From: CADEDH01 sp965216205
GTDB taxonomy: Bacteria; Actinomycetota; Acidimicrobiia; Acidimicrobiales; SZUA-35
Direction: 5' to 3'
DNA: 64,000 nt
Assembly (NCBI GenBank): GCA_965216205.1
Contig: OZ244139.1
Coordinates: 1,612,001 to 1,676,000 of the forward strand
Part shown: piece after piece, positions 25,298 through 33,763 of the stretch
Numbering within the stretch: the first letter of the stretch is position 1
Layout: each line of letters begins with the position of its first letter
Program-made: the position numbers and the translations under genes
The notes under the pieces: generated by a model
Told to the model about the DNA's origin: nothing
The model's database searches: none
What the model saw: the letters and a program-made list of their open reading frames with translations, nothing else

Positions 25298-25433
25298 GGT
25301 GGTGCTGGGTGGTTGGGGTTGGGTCGTGCGGGCGAGGGCCCGCTAACGGCCGGGCCGACGATGGAGGTGAGCGGGCCAGGTGATGGTCAGGGCGCCCCGC
25401 CGCGCCCCGCCGCTCACCTCGCCCCGACTCGCC

Positions 25434-26882
25434 TCATCGTGCCTGGACGAGGCGGCCGACGCCCTTCTCGGTCTTGAAGCCCTTGCGCTTCATCGCACCC
25501 CACGAGCGCTTGCGCCGCAGGAAGTTGACGATGCCTCGCAGCCGCCAGTACAGCGTCAGCTGCCGGTACCCGACCATCTCGACCAGGGCGAAGAGCAGCA
25601 GTAGACCCCGGTCCCGCACGGTCCCGTACCGGCGGAACGACAGCTCCTCCAGCAGCAGCGCCATGAGCGACAGCAACAGGCCCAGCCCGAGCGACAGAGC
25701 GAAGAAGACGATCGCGTGGAGCTCGCTCAGGTGGCCGGTGATGATCGCGAGCGGGATCAGGATCAGACCCAGCAGCTCGACCACCGGTGCGAGCCACTCG
25801 AACACGAGGAAGATCGGGTACACCACGAGACCGAGGGTCCCGTATCGCCGGTTCAGGAACACCCGACGGTGGCGCCACATGCACTCCGAGAAGCCTCGGT
25901 GCCAGCGCTCTCGCTGGCGACTGAGGGCGCCGAGCGACACGGGGGCTTCGGTCCATGCGACCGGGTCGGGGATGAACTCGACCCTGGTCGGCAGGTCCCG
26001 CTCGTAGCCGTCCCGGCGGAGGCGGATGACGAGCTCCATGTCCTCGCCGACCGTGTTGGTGTAGCCACCGATCTCGCGGAGGCGGTCGCGGCGGAAGAGC
26101 CCGAACGCACCGGAGATCACCAGGTTGCCGCCGAGGCGGTTCCAGCCAGGCCGGCCGAACAGGAAGGCGCGGAGGTACTCCACCACCTGGATGCCGGCCA
26201 GCAGGTTGCGGGGCGCCCGCTCGTTCGTGAGGCGCCCGCCGTAGACCGTGCAACCGTTGGCCACCCGGATGGTGGCACCCGCCGCCACCACTTCCTCGGA
26301 GCGGAGGAACGGCCGGACCAGCCGTCGGAGGCTGTCGGGATCGAGGAGGGTGTCGGCATCGACCGCGCAGACGAGGTCGCCCTCGGCGAGGTTGAGGCCG
26401 AGGTTCAGCGCATCGGCCTTGCCGCCCTGCACCTTCGATGCCACGACCAGGTTCGGGAACCGGCCAGACCGGTAGATGCCGTTGACCGCCTCGGTGCGTA
26501 GTCGCGCCTCGTAGAGCGCGTCGATGCGCTCCATGTCGAAGGACTCGATGAGGCTGTCGAGCGTGCCGTCGGTCGACCCGTCGTCGACGACGACGATCTC
26601 GAGCTTCGGATGGAGGAGCGTCAGGAGCGCCTCGACGCTCTGCGCCACCGACTTCTCCTCGTTGTGCGACGGCACCAGCACGGTCACGCTGGGAACCAGC
26701 TCCGATGACAGGAGGTCGTTGAAGCTCTCCGAGCGGATCTCCCGGAGGAAGCGGCGCATGTCGAGTGCCGCCGACCCGTACAGGACCAGGTAGAAGATGC
26801 TCAGGCAGACGAAGTAGACCAGCACGGCGAAACCCACCGGCCGGACGAGCACGTCATACACCCAGGTGAGGGAGTCGATCAT
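25434..26882 (-). CDS. Processive family 2 glycosyltransferase (polysaccharide synthase-like)
   Basis: 482-residue membrane glycosyltransferase. An N-terminal membrane helix (about 12-36) precedes a GT-A domain with VVVDDGSTDGTLDSL, KVQGGKADALNLGL, CAVDADTLLDPDSL, a TVGEDMELVIRL acid motif and the processivity motif RQRERW. Three or four further helices follow (about 350-445), giving the layout of cellulose, hyaluronan or poly-GlcNAc synthases, without a PilZ domain. It probably polymerises and exports an extracellular polysaccharide. Its start overlaps the stop of the HEAT-repeat gene by four bases, and it is the last gene of a signalling operon that probably controls its activity. Confidence 0.9.
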   Translation of the reverse strand: MIDSLTWVYDVLVRPVGFAVLVYFVCLSIFYLVLYGSAALDMRRFLREIRSESFNDLLSSELVPSVTVLVPSHNEEKSVAQSVEALLTLLHPKLEIVVVDDGSTDGTLDSLIESFDMERIDALYEARLRTEAVNGIYRSGRFPNLVVASKVQGGKADALNLGLNLAEGDLVCAVDADTLLDPDSLRRLVRPFLRSEEVVAAGATIRVANGCTVYGGRLTNERAPRNLLAGIQVVEYLRAFLFGRPGWNRLGGNLVISGAFGLFRRDRLREIGGYTNTVGEDMELVIRLRRDGYERDLPTRVEFIPDPVAWTEAPVSLGALSRQRERWHRGFSECMWRHRRVFLNRRYGTLGLVVYPIFLVFEWLAPVVELLGLILIPLAIITGHLSELHAIVFFALSLGLGLLLSLMALLLEELSFRRYGTVRDRGLLLLFALVEMVGYRQLTLYWRLRGIVNFLRRKRSWGAMKRKGFKTEKGVGRLVQAR

Positions 26883-27925
26883 GCCGGGACCTCGCGGGCT
26901 CGGAGAGCCTCCAGCGTGAGGACGTGGCGGGCTGCGAGGCCCATGTCGTCGGTCCGCCTCGCCGACGACCGCAACAGTAGATCGCCGACGGAGCCGACCT
27001 CGGCGAGTGCACCGCCGGCCTCGCGGCGGACGTCGATGGCGGGATCGTCGAGCAGCCGTTCGATCGCCGACGCCGCCGGCCAGCAGCCGAGTGCGGCGAG
27101 CGCCTTCACGCTCGCCCGGCGCACCGTCGGCTCCTCGTCGGTCAGCATCGCCGTCAGCGCGGCCTCGGTCTCGGGCTCGCCGGTGCGGCCCAGCGCCATG
27201 GCGCAGAGCTCTCGGGTCCTGGCCGACGGGCTGTCGACGAGGTCGAGCAGGCGAGGCACCAGGCGGGCGTCGCCGATCACGGCCCCGACCTGCAGCGCCC
27301 GGTTGACCACGGCGTCATCGTCGCTGGCCAGCAGTCGATCGACCTCCGGTACGGCGCGCTCGCCGACCTTGACCAGCGCGCTCTGCGCTGCGAACCGGCA
27401 GAGCCCGTCGTCGTCGCCGAGCATCGCCCCGAGACGCTGGATGGCGCCCTCGTCGGGATGCATGGCCGACCAGGTGGCCGCCTGGGCCCGAACCTCCGGC
27501 GCAGGATCCTCGAGCAGCGGCCGGTAGGCGGGGCTCGGCGGACCGAGCGCTGCGAGGAGGCGAGCTGCGTGGAGGCGCCGCCACCACCAGTTGCTCTCGA
27601 GGTCCTCCCGGGCGCCGTCGAGAACGCCGGCATCGACCGCGATCGCGGCCAGGGCCTGCTGGGACGAGCCGGCGACCGACAGGGCGAGCTGCAGGAGCAG
27701 GGCGATCGCGTTGCGAAGTCGCAGCGCGCTGACGGCGGCCACCGCCTCGATCTCGCCCTCGCCGGTCGACACCGTGGCCACGACCGCCCGCCGGGCCCGC
27801 TCGATGGCGGGGGCGCGGCGACGTTCGAGGATCTGGCGGACCATGCCGACCGTCAGGGCGCCGATGACGACGATGAGTCCGAGCACGATGGCCGTGATCG
27901 TGGTGAGTAGGACGACTTCGCTCAT
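26879..27925 (-). CDS. HEAT-repeat protein with N-terminal membrane helix
   Basis: 348-residue protein. MSEVVLLTTITAIVLGLIVV starts a membrane helix (about 5-28). From about residue 60 to the end there are HEAT/PBS-lyase-type alpha repeats, e.g. DPAPEVRAQAATWSAMHPDE, DDDGLCRFAAQSALVKVGER, SARTRELCAMALGRTGEPET and DEEPTVRRASVKALAALGC. These form a protein-binding solenoid on the cytoplasmic face. It overlaps its neighbours by four bases on both sides: the multidomain receiver upstream and the glycosyltransferase downstream. It is likely the adaptor that links signalling to the synthase. ATG 27925 is chosen at the upstream overlap; the frame extends to 28579 inside the previous gene. Confidence 0.87.
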   Translation of the reverse strand: MSEVVLLTTITAIVLGLIVVIGALTVGMVRQILERRRAPAIERARRAVVATVSTGEGEIEAVAAVSALRLRNAIALLLQLALSVAGSSQQALAAIAVDAGVLDGAREDLESNWWWRRLHAARLLAALGPPSPAYRPLLEDPAPEVRAQAATWSAMHPDEGAIQRLGAMLGDDDGLCRFAAQSALVKVGERAVPEVDRLLASDDDAVVNRALQVGAVIGDARLVPRLLDLVDSPSARTRELCAMALGRTGEPETEAALTAMLTDEEPTVRRASVKALAALGCWPAASAIERLLDDPAIDVRREAGGALAEVGSVGDLLLRSSARRTDDMGLAARHVLTLEALRAREVPA

Positions 27926-29943
27926 CGTTGGGCTCCTGTCAGTACCTGGTCGAGGCGCCCCAGCAGAACCGGGACGCTGAACGGTTTGGGGATGTGCTCG
28001 GTCGCTCCGAGCTCGAGCGCCCGGAGCCGCTCGTTCTCGCTGGAGCGGGCCGTCAGCATGATCAGATGGCTTCGGTCGAGCACGCCTTCGGCACCGAGCC
28101 GTCGGAGGACCCCGAAGCCATCGAGGCTGGGCAGGCCGACGTCGAGCAGGACCACCCGACCGACGACCTCGCCGCTGGTCAGCGCACCCGCCGCCTCGGC
28201 ACCGTCGACGAACCGCTCGAGGCGGTAGCCCCGGAGGTCGAGCGCGTACTCCACCACGTCGGCGATGGAGTCGTCGTCCTCCACGAGCACCACGTCGACC
28301 TGGCGGCCGTCGACCGTTGCGGGGGTTGGCATCTTCCGGGCCTCGCCGGCCTTGCCGACGGGAGCCAGTGCGTAGTCGCACGTCCGCTCGAGCGACGCCA
28401 GGGTGGTGCCGTCGATCGGCGTGGCCGCGATGTGGCTTCGGATCTCGAACCGGACGGGGCGCCCGGCTGGGCCGATCAGCTCGTGATCCTGGATCCGCTC
28501 GAGGATCGGTCCGAGGCGATCCTCGGCCGAGGTCCGGTCGGTCCGTCCGAAGCCGAGGATGAGTCCGTCGGTCGACCACCGGCCGACCGTGTCACCCGCC
28601 CGGACCGAGTCCTGGAGCGCGCCGGCCAGGTACTGGAGGATCAGGTCGCCGGCGACGGCGCCCTGCTCCCGGCCGATCTTGTCGAACTGGTCGACGGTGA
28701 TGCGGGCGAGGGCGAACGGCTCGCCGTGACGGGTCGACAGCCGGAGGAGGCGGTCCAACGAACGCTCGACGGTGTCGCGGTTCTCCACGCCGGTCAGCCG
28801 GTCGAGCTCGGCGGCGGCCCGATCCGACTCGGATCGGCGGAGGAGGACCCGGAGCCGGGCCCGAACCTCGTTCGGCCCGATCGCGGGATGCAGGATGTTG
28901 TCGAGACCTGCGTCGATGGCGGCTCGGAGCTGGTCATCGTCGGGCAGGCCGAACGCCACGATCGGGATCCAGCGATGGGAGGGGTCGGTGCGGATCACAC
29001 GGCAGAGGTCGGCGATCATGTCGCCGTGGCGCTCGCTGTCGAGGATCACCAGATCAGCTCCCTCGCTCTCCAACGCCTCCCACAGGTCGGCCCCGTCGTC
29101 GTAGAAGGCGAAATCACCGTCGAGATCGTCGCCCGCGTCCTGTAGCGCCTCGACGAGCTCGGGGTTGTCGCCGAGCACCCGGATCCTCCAGGTGCTCGCC
29201 TGGCCGGTGGCCATGACGCTCGCCGCGAACTCCATGGCGATCCCTGCCGCCTGGGTTCTCGGAATCGCCGCGACCACCCCGGCCCTCGCCAGTTGGATCC
29301 GCTCGCTGAACGTGTCGGTCGAGGTGAGCACGGCCACCGAGATCGTCGGGGTCAGGCGCTCGACGATGGCCGTCAGCTCGGCTGTGTTCAGCCCCGCCTC
29401 GTCGACCATGAGCAGCGAGGCCTGGTCGGGTAGGGGCGCAGCGCCGACGTCGAGGGATGCGATCGAGACCGCTTCGCAGGCCATGCCGGCGCCGGCGGCG
29501 GCGGTCGTCATCCTCGCCGAGAGCTCCGAGTCGTCGGATGCCAGGATCACGTCCACGTGGGTCGGCGCCGGAGCAGCGGCTGGGGTCTCGGGCGCCTCCT
29601 CCGGCTCGTCGTCGCCGGCGGGTGTCTCGTCGATGGCGGACCGGAGCTCACCGACCGCCTCGGCGAGCGCTCGAGGGTCGCTCGCCGCATCCTTCAGCAT
29701 CGCCTCGACCTGCAGGGCGATGCCGCTTCCGGCCTCGAACCCGAACGTGCCGAGCGAGCCGGCGAGCTTGTGGGCGGCTGAGACGCCCTCGTTCCGGGCA
29801 TCGTCGGAGAGCGAGCCTCGCACCACGGCGGCGGCGGTCTCCTCGACGATCGAGACCCGCTCCAGGTTGGTCTCCCGGTGCCGCTCCCACAGGGCGGAGA
29901 GGGCGAAACCCACCTCTTGGTCGTCGATCTGATGAGCGGTCAT
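27922..29943 (-). CDS. Hpt - pseudo-receivers - degenerate GGDEF - receiver protein
   Basis: 673-residue cytoplasmic signalling protein. Residues about 10-105 form an Hpt domain (phospho-His in SAAHKLAGSLGTFGF). Two receiver-like domains follow (about 130-250 and 255-370) that lack the usual acidic pocket (ASLLMVDEAGL, DLVILDSERHG without full motifs). Residues about 375-535 are a GGDEF domain whose active site reads GRWSTDGLILGFG instead of GGDEF, so diguanylate cyclase activity is unlikely. The last 120 residues are a complete receiver (VLVEDDDS, VLLDVGLPSLDGFG, LTARSS, HIPKPF). It probably passes phosphate from the upstream kinase and receiver to the HEAT-glycosyltransferase pair. Confidence 0.88.
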   Translation of the reverse strand: MTAHQIDDQEVGFALSALWERHRETNLERVSIVEETAAAVVRGSLSDDARNEGVSAAHKLAGSLGTFGFEAGSGIALQVEAMLKDAASDPRALAEAVGELRSAIDETPAGDDEPEEAPETPAAAPAPTHVDVILASDDSELSARMTTAAAGAGMACEAVSIASLDVGAAPLPDQASLLMVDEAGLNTAELTAIVERLTPTISVAVLTSTDTFSERIQLARAGVVAAIPRTQAAGIAMEFAASVMATGQASTWRIRVLGDNPELVEALQDAGDDLDGDFAFYDDGADLWEALESEGADLVILDSERHGDMIADLCRVIRTDPSHRWIPIVAFGLPDDDQLRAAIDAGLDNILHPAIGPNEVRARLRVLLRRSESDRAAAELDRLTGVENRDTVERSLDRLLRLSTRHGEPFALARITVDQFDKIGREQGAVAGDLILQYLAGALQDSVRAGDTVGRWSTDGLILGFGRTDRTSAEDRLGPILERIQDHELIGPAGRPVRFEIRSHIAATPIDGTTLASLERTCDYALAPVGKAGEARKMPTPATVDGRQVDVVLVEDDDSIADVVEYALDLRGYRLERFVDGAEAAGALTSGEVVGRVVLLDVGLPSLDGFGVLRRLGAEGVLDRSHLIMLTARSSENERLRALELGATEHIPKPFSVPVLLGRLDQVLTGAQR

Positions 29944-30320
29944 GGCGCGGCTTCCAGGAGTTGGTCGATCTGGGTGGGCAGGCTCATGGGATCGAACGGC
30001 TTGGCGATGATGCCGCGCGCTCCCAGTTGATGGAGGTCGAGCACGTCGGTCCGCTGGACCTTGGCCGTGAGGAAGATCACCGGGATCTCCTTCGTGCTCG
30101 CTCCCGCCCGCAGTTCATGGAGCGTCGCCGGACCGTCCATCCCCGGCATCATGACGTCGAGGAGGATCAGGTCGGGCTGGTTCGTCGCTGCGACGCCGAC
30201 GGCCGTCTCGCCGTCGGGGCAGGTGACGACGTCCCAGCCAGCCACCATCTCCAGACTCATCTGGATCACCTCTCGCAGGTCGTCTTCATCGTCGACGACC
30301 AGAACAGACCGCTCGCTCAT
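29940..30320 (-). CDS. Single-domain response regulator
   Basis: 126-residue receiver: VLVVDDEDDLREVIQMSLEM, LILLDVMMPGMDGPATL (phospho-Asp about 54), IFLTAKVQR and IIAKPFDP. No output domain. It overlaps the Hpt-GGDEF gene by four bases and starts three bases after the stop of the hybrid histidine kinase, so it is the middle element of a phosphorelay (kinase to receiver to Hpt to terminal receiver). Confidence 0.93.
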   Translation of the reverse strand: MSERSVLVVDDEDDLREVIQMSLEMVAGWDVVTCPDGETAVGVAATNQPDLILLDVMMPGMDGPATLHELRAGASTKEIPVIFLTAKVQRTDVLDLHQLGARGIIAKPFDPMSLPTQIDQLLEAAP

Positions 30321-30323
30321 TCC

Positions 30324-31964
30324 TCAGAACCTTCCGCTTGTTGTCTCGGTCAATGCATCTTCGAGCAGAGCGACGACCCACTTGACCAGCATCATCGGCT
30401 CGACCTTCTTGCTTCGCATCGTGAACTCGATCGTGTTGTCGACCGTCATCTCGCTCCGCACCACCAGCACCGCCGGGATGTAGGCGGCCGTGGGATCGGC
30501 GCTCAACTGGGCCACCAGGCTCCCCTCAGGAGAACCGTTCGGCCCGGGGTCGAGCACGAGGGCATCGGCGCCCTGCTCGCGGGCCAGCTCGAGTGCCTTG
30601 TCGACGTTGTCGACCCTGACCGCTCGACAGCCGGCCTGGTGGAAGAGGCCTTGCAGCACGGCCACCGGGGCCCAGTCCGGGTCGGGACAGCACAGGATCA
30701 CCGTGGCCCCCGCGTCCTCCGACTCGAGCTCCTCCAGCGTGGAGCGGGCCCGCAGGGAGATGGTGAAGGTGCTGCCCACACCGACCTCGCTGGCCACCGA
30801 GACGTCGCCGTCGTGCTGTTGGACGATGCTGCGACAGATGGCGAGGCCGAGGCCGGTGCCGCCCTTGGCCCGGGAATCCGATGCGTCGACCTGCTCGAAC
30901 CGCTGGAAGACGCGGTCCAACATGTCGGCCGGGATGCCGCGACCCTCGTCGGTCACGGCCAGTGTCGCCCGCCGGTCCTCGTAGCCGCTGGTGACCGTGA
31001 CCGTGCCCCCGTCCGGGGAGAACTTGATGGCGTTCGACAGCAGGTTGACCAGGGCCTGCACGACCCGGTCAGGGTCGGCCCAGAGCCATGAATCGACCGA
31101 GTCCTCGCTGACCACCAGGCTGACGCCTGCCGACTCGGCCATCGGTCGGACCGTCGTCACCGACCGTTCCACCAACTCGGCGGAGGTCGTCTGACGGAGC
31201 GCCAACGAGGCTCGACCGCTCTCTATCCGCTCGATGTCGAGGATGTCGTCGATCAGCCTCGACAACCGCAGCGCATTGGTGTCGGCGATCTCGAGGAGCC
31301 GTGCGACCCGCTCGTCGACCGTGCCGGCCAGCGTCTGACCGATCAGTCCGAGCGCGCTCCTGATGCAGGCGGTGGGCGTTCGGAGCTCGTGGCTGACGAC
31401 CGAGACGAACTCGCTCTTCATCCGCGCCGCTTCCAACTGGTCGGTCACGTCGGAGAAGCTGCACACCGCCCCGATCCGGGGCTGACCGTCGGCGTCTTCA
31501 CCGCCCATCTCGATCGGCTCTGCGCTCGTCTTCATCCAACGCAGGCCGCCGTCGTCATGCTGGATGCCCACCACGACCTCGTCGCTGGCCTCCCCCGAAC
31601 GCAGGGTCTGGTGGGCCGGGTAGTCGGCTTCCGACAGCGGGCTGCCGTCCTGGTGAACCGGGTGGACCGGGATGTCGGACCACCGGTACCCGACCAGCTC
31701 GTCGAAGTCGAGACCCAAGCCCCGTCGGGCGGAGCCGTTGGCGGCGATCACCTCCCCGTCAGGACAATGGACGAGCACCACGTCGGACACGGCCTCGAGG
31801 ACCCGTCGGTACAGGCCGTCACCGTCGCCGTGTCGTCGATTTCCGCCGCCGGCCTGCTGCTCATCCGTTTCGATCGGGGGCATGGCCAGGCCATCGCTCC
31901 TGTGGTAGCTGATCCTCCAGAGGCGGCGATCGTCCAAGGGTCGCCCAGGCCGTTCCCCGCTCAT
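30324..31964 (-). CDS. Hybrid PAS histidine kinase with C-terminal pseudo-receiver
   Basis: About 546 residues. A PAS domain (LYRRVLEAVSDVVLVHCPDG, GLDFDELVGYRWSDIPVHPV) is followed by HisKA with EFVSVVSHELRTPTACIRSA and an ATPase domain: NLLSNAIKFSPDGG (N), VTDEGRGIPADM (G1), GTGLGLAICRSIVQQ (G2). The last 120 residues resemble a receiver but have CCPDPDW in place of the acidic pair and LVLDPGPNG at the phospho-Asp site, so it is likely degenerate. ATG 31964 has no clear Shine-Dalgarno; ATG 31883 is an alternative start. First gene of the five-gene operon ending in the glycosyltransferase. A perfect palindrome lies just upstream. Confidence 0.88.
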   Translation of the reverse strand: MSGERPGRPLDDRRLWRISYHRSDGLAMPPIETDEQQAGGGNRRHGDGDGLYRRVLEAVSDVVLVHCPDGEVIAANGSARRGLGLDFDELVGYRWSDIPVHPVHQDGSPLSEADYPAHQTLRSGEASDEVVVGIQHDDGGLRWMKTSAEPIEMGGEDADGQPRIGAVCSFSDVTDQLEAARMKSEFVSVVSHELRTPTACIRSALGLIGQTLAGTVDERVARLLEIADTNALRLSRLIDDILDIERIESGRASLALRQTTSAELVERSVTTVRPMAESAGVSLVVSEDSVDSWLWADPDRVVQALVNLLSNAIKFSPDGGTVTVTSGYEDRRATLAVTDEGRGIPADMLDRVFQRFEQVDASDSRAKGGTGLGLAICRSIVQQHDGDVSVASEVGVGSTFTISLRARSTLEELESEDAGATVILCCPDPDWAPVAVLQGLFHQAGCRAVRVDNVDKALELAREQGADALVLDPGPNGSPEGSLVAQLSADPTAAYIPAVLVVRSEMTVDNTIEFTMRSKKVEPMMLVKWVVALLEDALTETTSGRF

Positions 31965-31966
31965 GA

Positions 31967-31995
31967 CATCAATCGGTCGCCTGAGCCGATTGATG
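31967..31995. promoter_or_regulatory. Perfect 10-bp inverted repeat between divergent operons
   Basis: CATCAATCGG (31967-31976) and CCGATTGATG (31986-31995) are exact reverse complements with a nine-base spacer. The site lies directly before the hybrid kinase start (31964) and about 50 bases before the -10 box of the divergent enoyl-CoA hydratase gene. The shape suits a dimeric repressor, perhaps of the TetR type, but no regulator gene is adjacent. Confidence 0.65.
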
Positions 31996-32042
31996 AGCGT
32001 TTGGCTCGCGGATCGTCGTGGCACCGGAGGGTGGCCAGCCGG

Positions 32043-32048
32043 TAGCTT
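32043..32048 (+). promoter_or_regulatory. -10 box of leaderless promoter
   Basis: TAGCTT followed by seven bases and the GTG start of the enoyl-CoA hydratase gene at 32056. Confidence 0.6.
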
Positions 32049-32055
32049 CGCGTCC

Positions 32056-32877
32056 GTGACCGGATCGACAAGCTCCACCGCCGACCTGTGCACCTACGAG
32101 GTCGACGACGGCATCGCGCTGCTGTCGTTCAACCGGCCCGACTCGATGAACGGCATGACCGGCAACATGGAGGTCGCCTACTTCGAGCGGCTCCTCCAGG
32201 CGGAGGCCGACGACGCCGTGCGGGTGATCGTGGTGACCGGTGAGGGCCGAGGGTTCTGTCCCGGGGCCGACCTCGCCAACCGGGCCGGCCCCGACGACCA
32301 TCCGCTCCCGAACCAGACCCTCGCCAGGACCACACCACTCGACATCGCCAAGCCGATGATCGCCGCGATCAACGGTGCGTGCGCCGGCGTGGGTCTCGCC
32401 TACGCACTCCAGTGCGACGTCCGGTTCGCGGCGGCCGGCGCGAAGTTCACCACCGCGTTCGCCCGCCGGGGCCTCATCGCCGAGTACGGGATCGCCTGGC
32501 TGCTGAACCAGATCGTCGGTCGGGCCGTCGCCATGGATCTGCTGCTTTCGGCCCGCGTCGTGCTGGCCGAGGAAGCGCATCGGCTCGGCGTCGTCAACGC
32601 GGTCCACGAGCCCGACGAGCTGATGGGCGTCGTGCGCGCCTACGCAGCCGACCTGGCCGCCAACGTGTCGCCGGCGTCGATGGGCACGATCAAACGACAG
32701 ATGAACACCGAGGTCGACCTGTCGGCCCACGAAGCCCTGGCCGATGCCGAGGCGCTGATGCGGGAGTCCACCGACGGGCCCGATGTGGCCGAAGGGATAG
32801 CGAGCTTCCTCGAACGTCGCCAGGTCGACTTCCCCCCGCTCGGGGCCGGTACCCGGTTCCGGTGGATGGAATCGTGA
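32056..32877 (+). CDS. Enoyl-CoA hydratase/isomerase family protein
   Basis: 273-residue crotonase-fold protein that hydrates or isomerises acyl-CoA double bonds. Seen: LLSFNRPDSMNGMT, VTGEGRGFCPGADLANR (first oxyanion loop), INGACAGVGLAYALQCDVRF (second oxyanion loop) and ARRGLIAEYGIAWLLNQIVG with the usual catalytic-type Glu. GTG 32056 is chosen because TAGCTT lies seven bases upstream, and the crotonase domain begins soon after. First of three crotonase genes in a row, all on the plus strand with gaps of 25 bases or an overlap, so they form an operon for acyl-CoA degradation. Confidence 0.9.
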   Translation: MTGSTSSTADLCTYEVDDGIALLSFNRPDSMNGMTGNMEVAYFERLLQAEADDAVRVIVVTGEGRGFCPGADLANRAGPDDHPLPNQTLARTTPLDIAKPMIAAINGACAGVGLAYALQCDVRFAAAGAKFTTAFARRGLIAEYGIAWLLNQIVGRAVAMDLLLSARVVLAEEAHRLGVVNAVHEPDELMGVVRAYAADLAANVSPASMGTIKRQMNTEVDLSAHEALADAEALMRESTDGPDVAEGIASFLERRQVDFPPLGAGTRFRWMES

Positions 32878-32902
32878 CGGGCCGGTCGGTGGGGGAGGGG
32901 TC

Positions 32903-33763
32903 GTGAGCGACGTCAGCTACGAGGTCGACGGGCGGATCGCCCGGGTGACGCTCGACCGGCCCCGCTACCGCAACGCCCAGTCGCGCCGGTTGCTGGAGGA
33001 GCTCGACGACGCGTTCGCCCGCGCCGTCGCCGACCACGACGTGCGGGTGATCGTGTTGCGGGGAGAGGGCGAGCACTTCTCGTCGGGCCACGATCTCGGC
33101 ACCCCCGACGAGCTGGCCGACCGGGAGGCTCGGCCGTGGCCCGACGGGCAGCTCGGTCAGCAGCGGCGCTCATGGGAGCTGAACGTGGCCAACACGCTCC
33201 GGTGGCGAGATCTGGCCAAGCCGACGGTCGCTGGCGTGCACGGAATGTGCATCTACGGCGGGTGGATGGTCGCCTCGGCGATGGACCTGATCGTCGCGTC
33301 CGACGACGCACGCTTCCTCCCCGCCCACTTCCAGTACTTCTCGGTCCCCTGGGACCTCGGACCCCGCAAGACCAAGGAGTTGTTGTGGAAAGCGGAGTTC
33401 GTGACGGCCGACGAGGCCCACGAGCTCGGCTTCGTCAACCACGTGGTGCCCCGGGCCGAGCTCGACGACGCCGTCGACGAGCTGGCCGGGCAGGTCGCTC
33501 GCCAGGATCCCTTCGTCGCGTCGATGATCAAGCGCTCGGTCAACGAGATGCAGGACCACATGGGGTTCCGCAGCGCGATCACCGCCGCCCACGCCACCTA
33601 CATGCAGATCCAGGGGGCCGGGAAGGTGGTGCCGCCGGGTGAGGAGGGCAAGATCCGGCGGCTGCCGTCGGTGGCCAGCTCGCTCCGGCGGGACGACGAG
33701 CAGGTCGAACAGGCCGGGTCGGCCGAACCGGCCAGCCCTTCAGATGACGACGAGGACGTGTGA
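32903..33763 (+). CDS. Enoyl-CoA hydratase/isomerase family protein
   Basis: 286-residue crotonase-fold protein: RVTLDRPRYRNAQSRRLLEE, LRGEGEHFSSGHDLGTPDEL, HGMCIYGGWMVASAMDLIVA and FQYFSVPWDLGPRKTKELLW. The HFSSGHDL oxyanion loop is typical, but the position of the general acid-base Glu is changed (PWDLGP), so it may be an isomerase or a hydrolase-like crotonase. A charged, disordered tail of about 30 residues ends in DDDEDV. GTG 32903 is preceded by GGGAGGGG. Its stop overlaps the next crotonase start (GTGA). Confidence 0.88.
   Translation: MSDVSYEVDGRIARVTLDRPRYRNAQSRRLLEELDDAFARAVADHDVRVIVLRGEGEHFSSGHDLGTPDELADREARPWPDGQLGQQRRSWELNVANTLRWRDLAKPTVAGVHGMCIYGGWMVASAMDLIVASDDARFLPAHFQYFSVPWDLGPRKTKELLWKAEFVTADEAHELGFVNHVVPRAELDDAVDELAGQVARQDPFVASMIKRSVNEMQDHMGFRSAITAAHATYMQIQGAGKVVPPGEEGKIRRLPSVASSLRRDDEQVEQAGSAEPASPSDDDEDV

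Noticed and set aside
24720..25433. Coding sequence in the 714-base gap
   Set aside because: The short frames there simply read through the tandem repeats; no start with ribosome binding site and no recognised protein feature.
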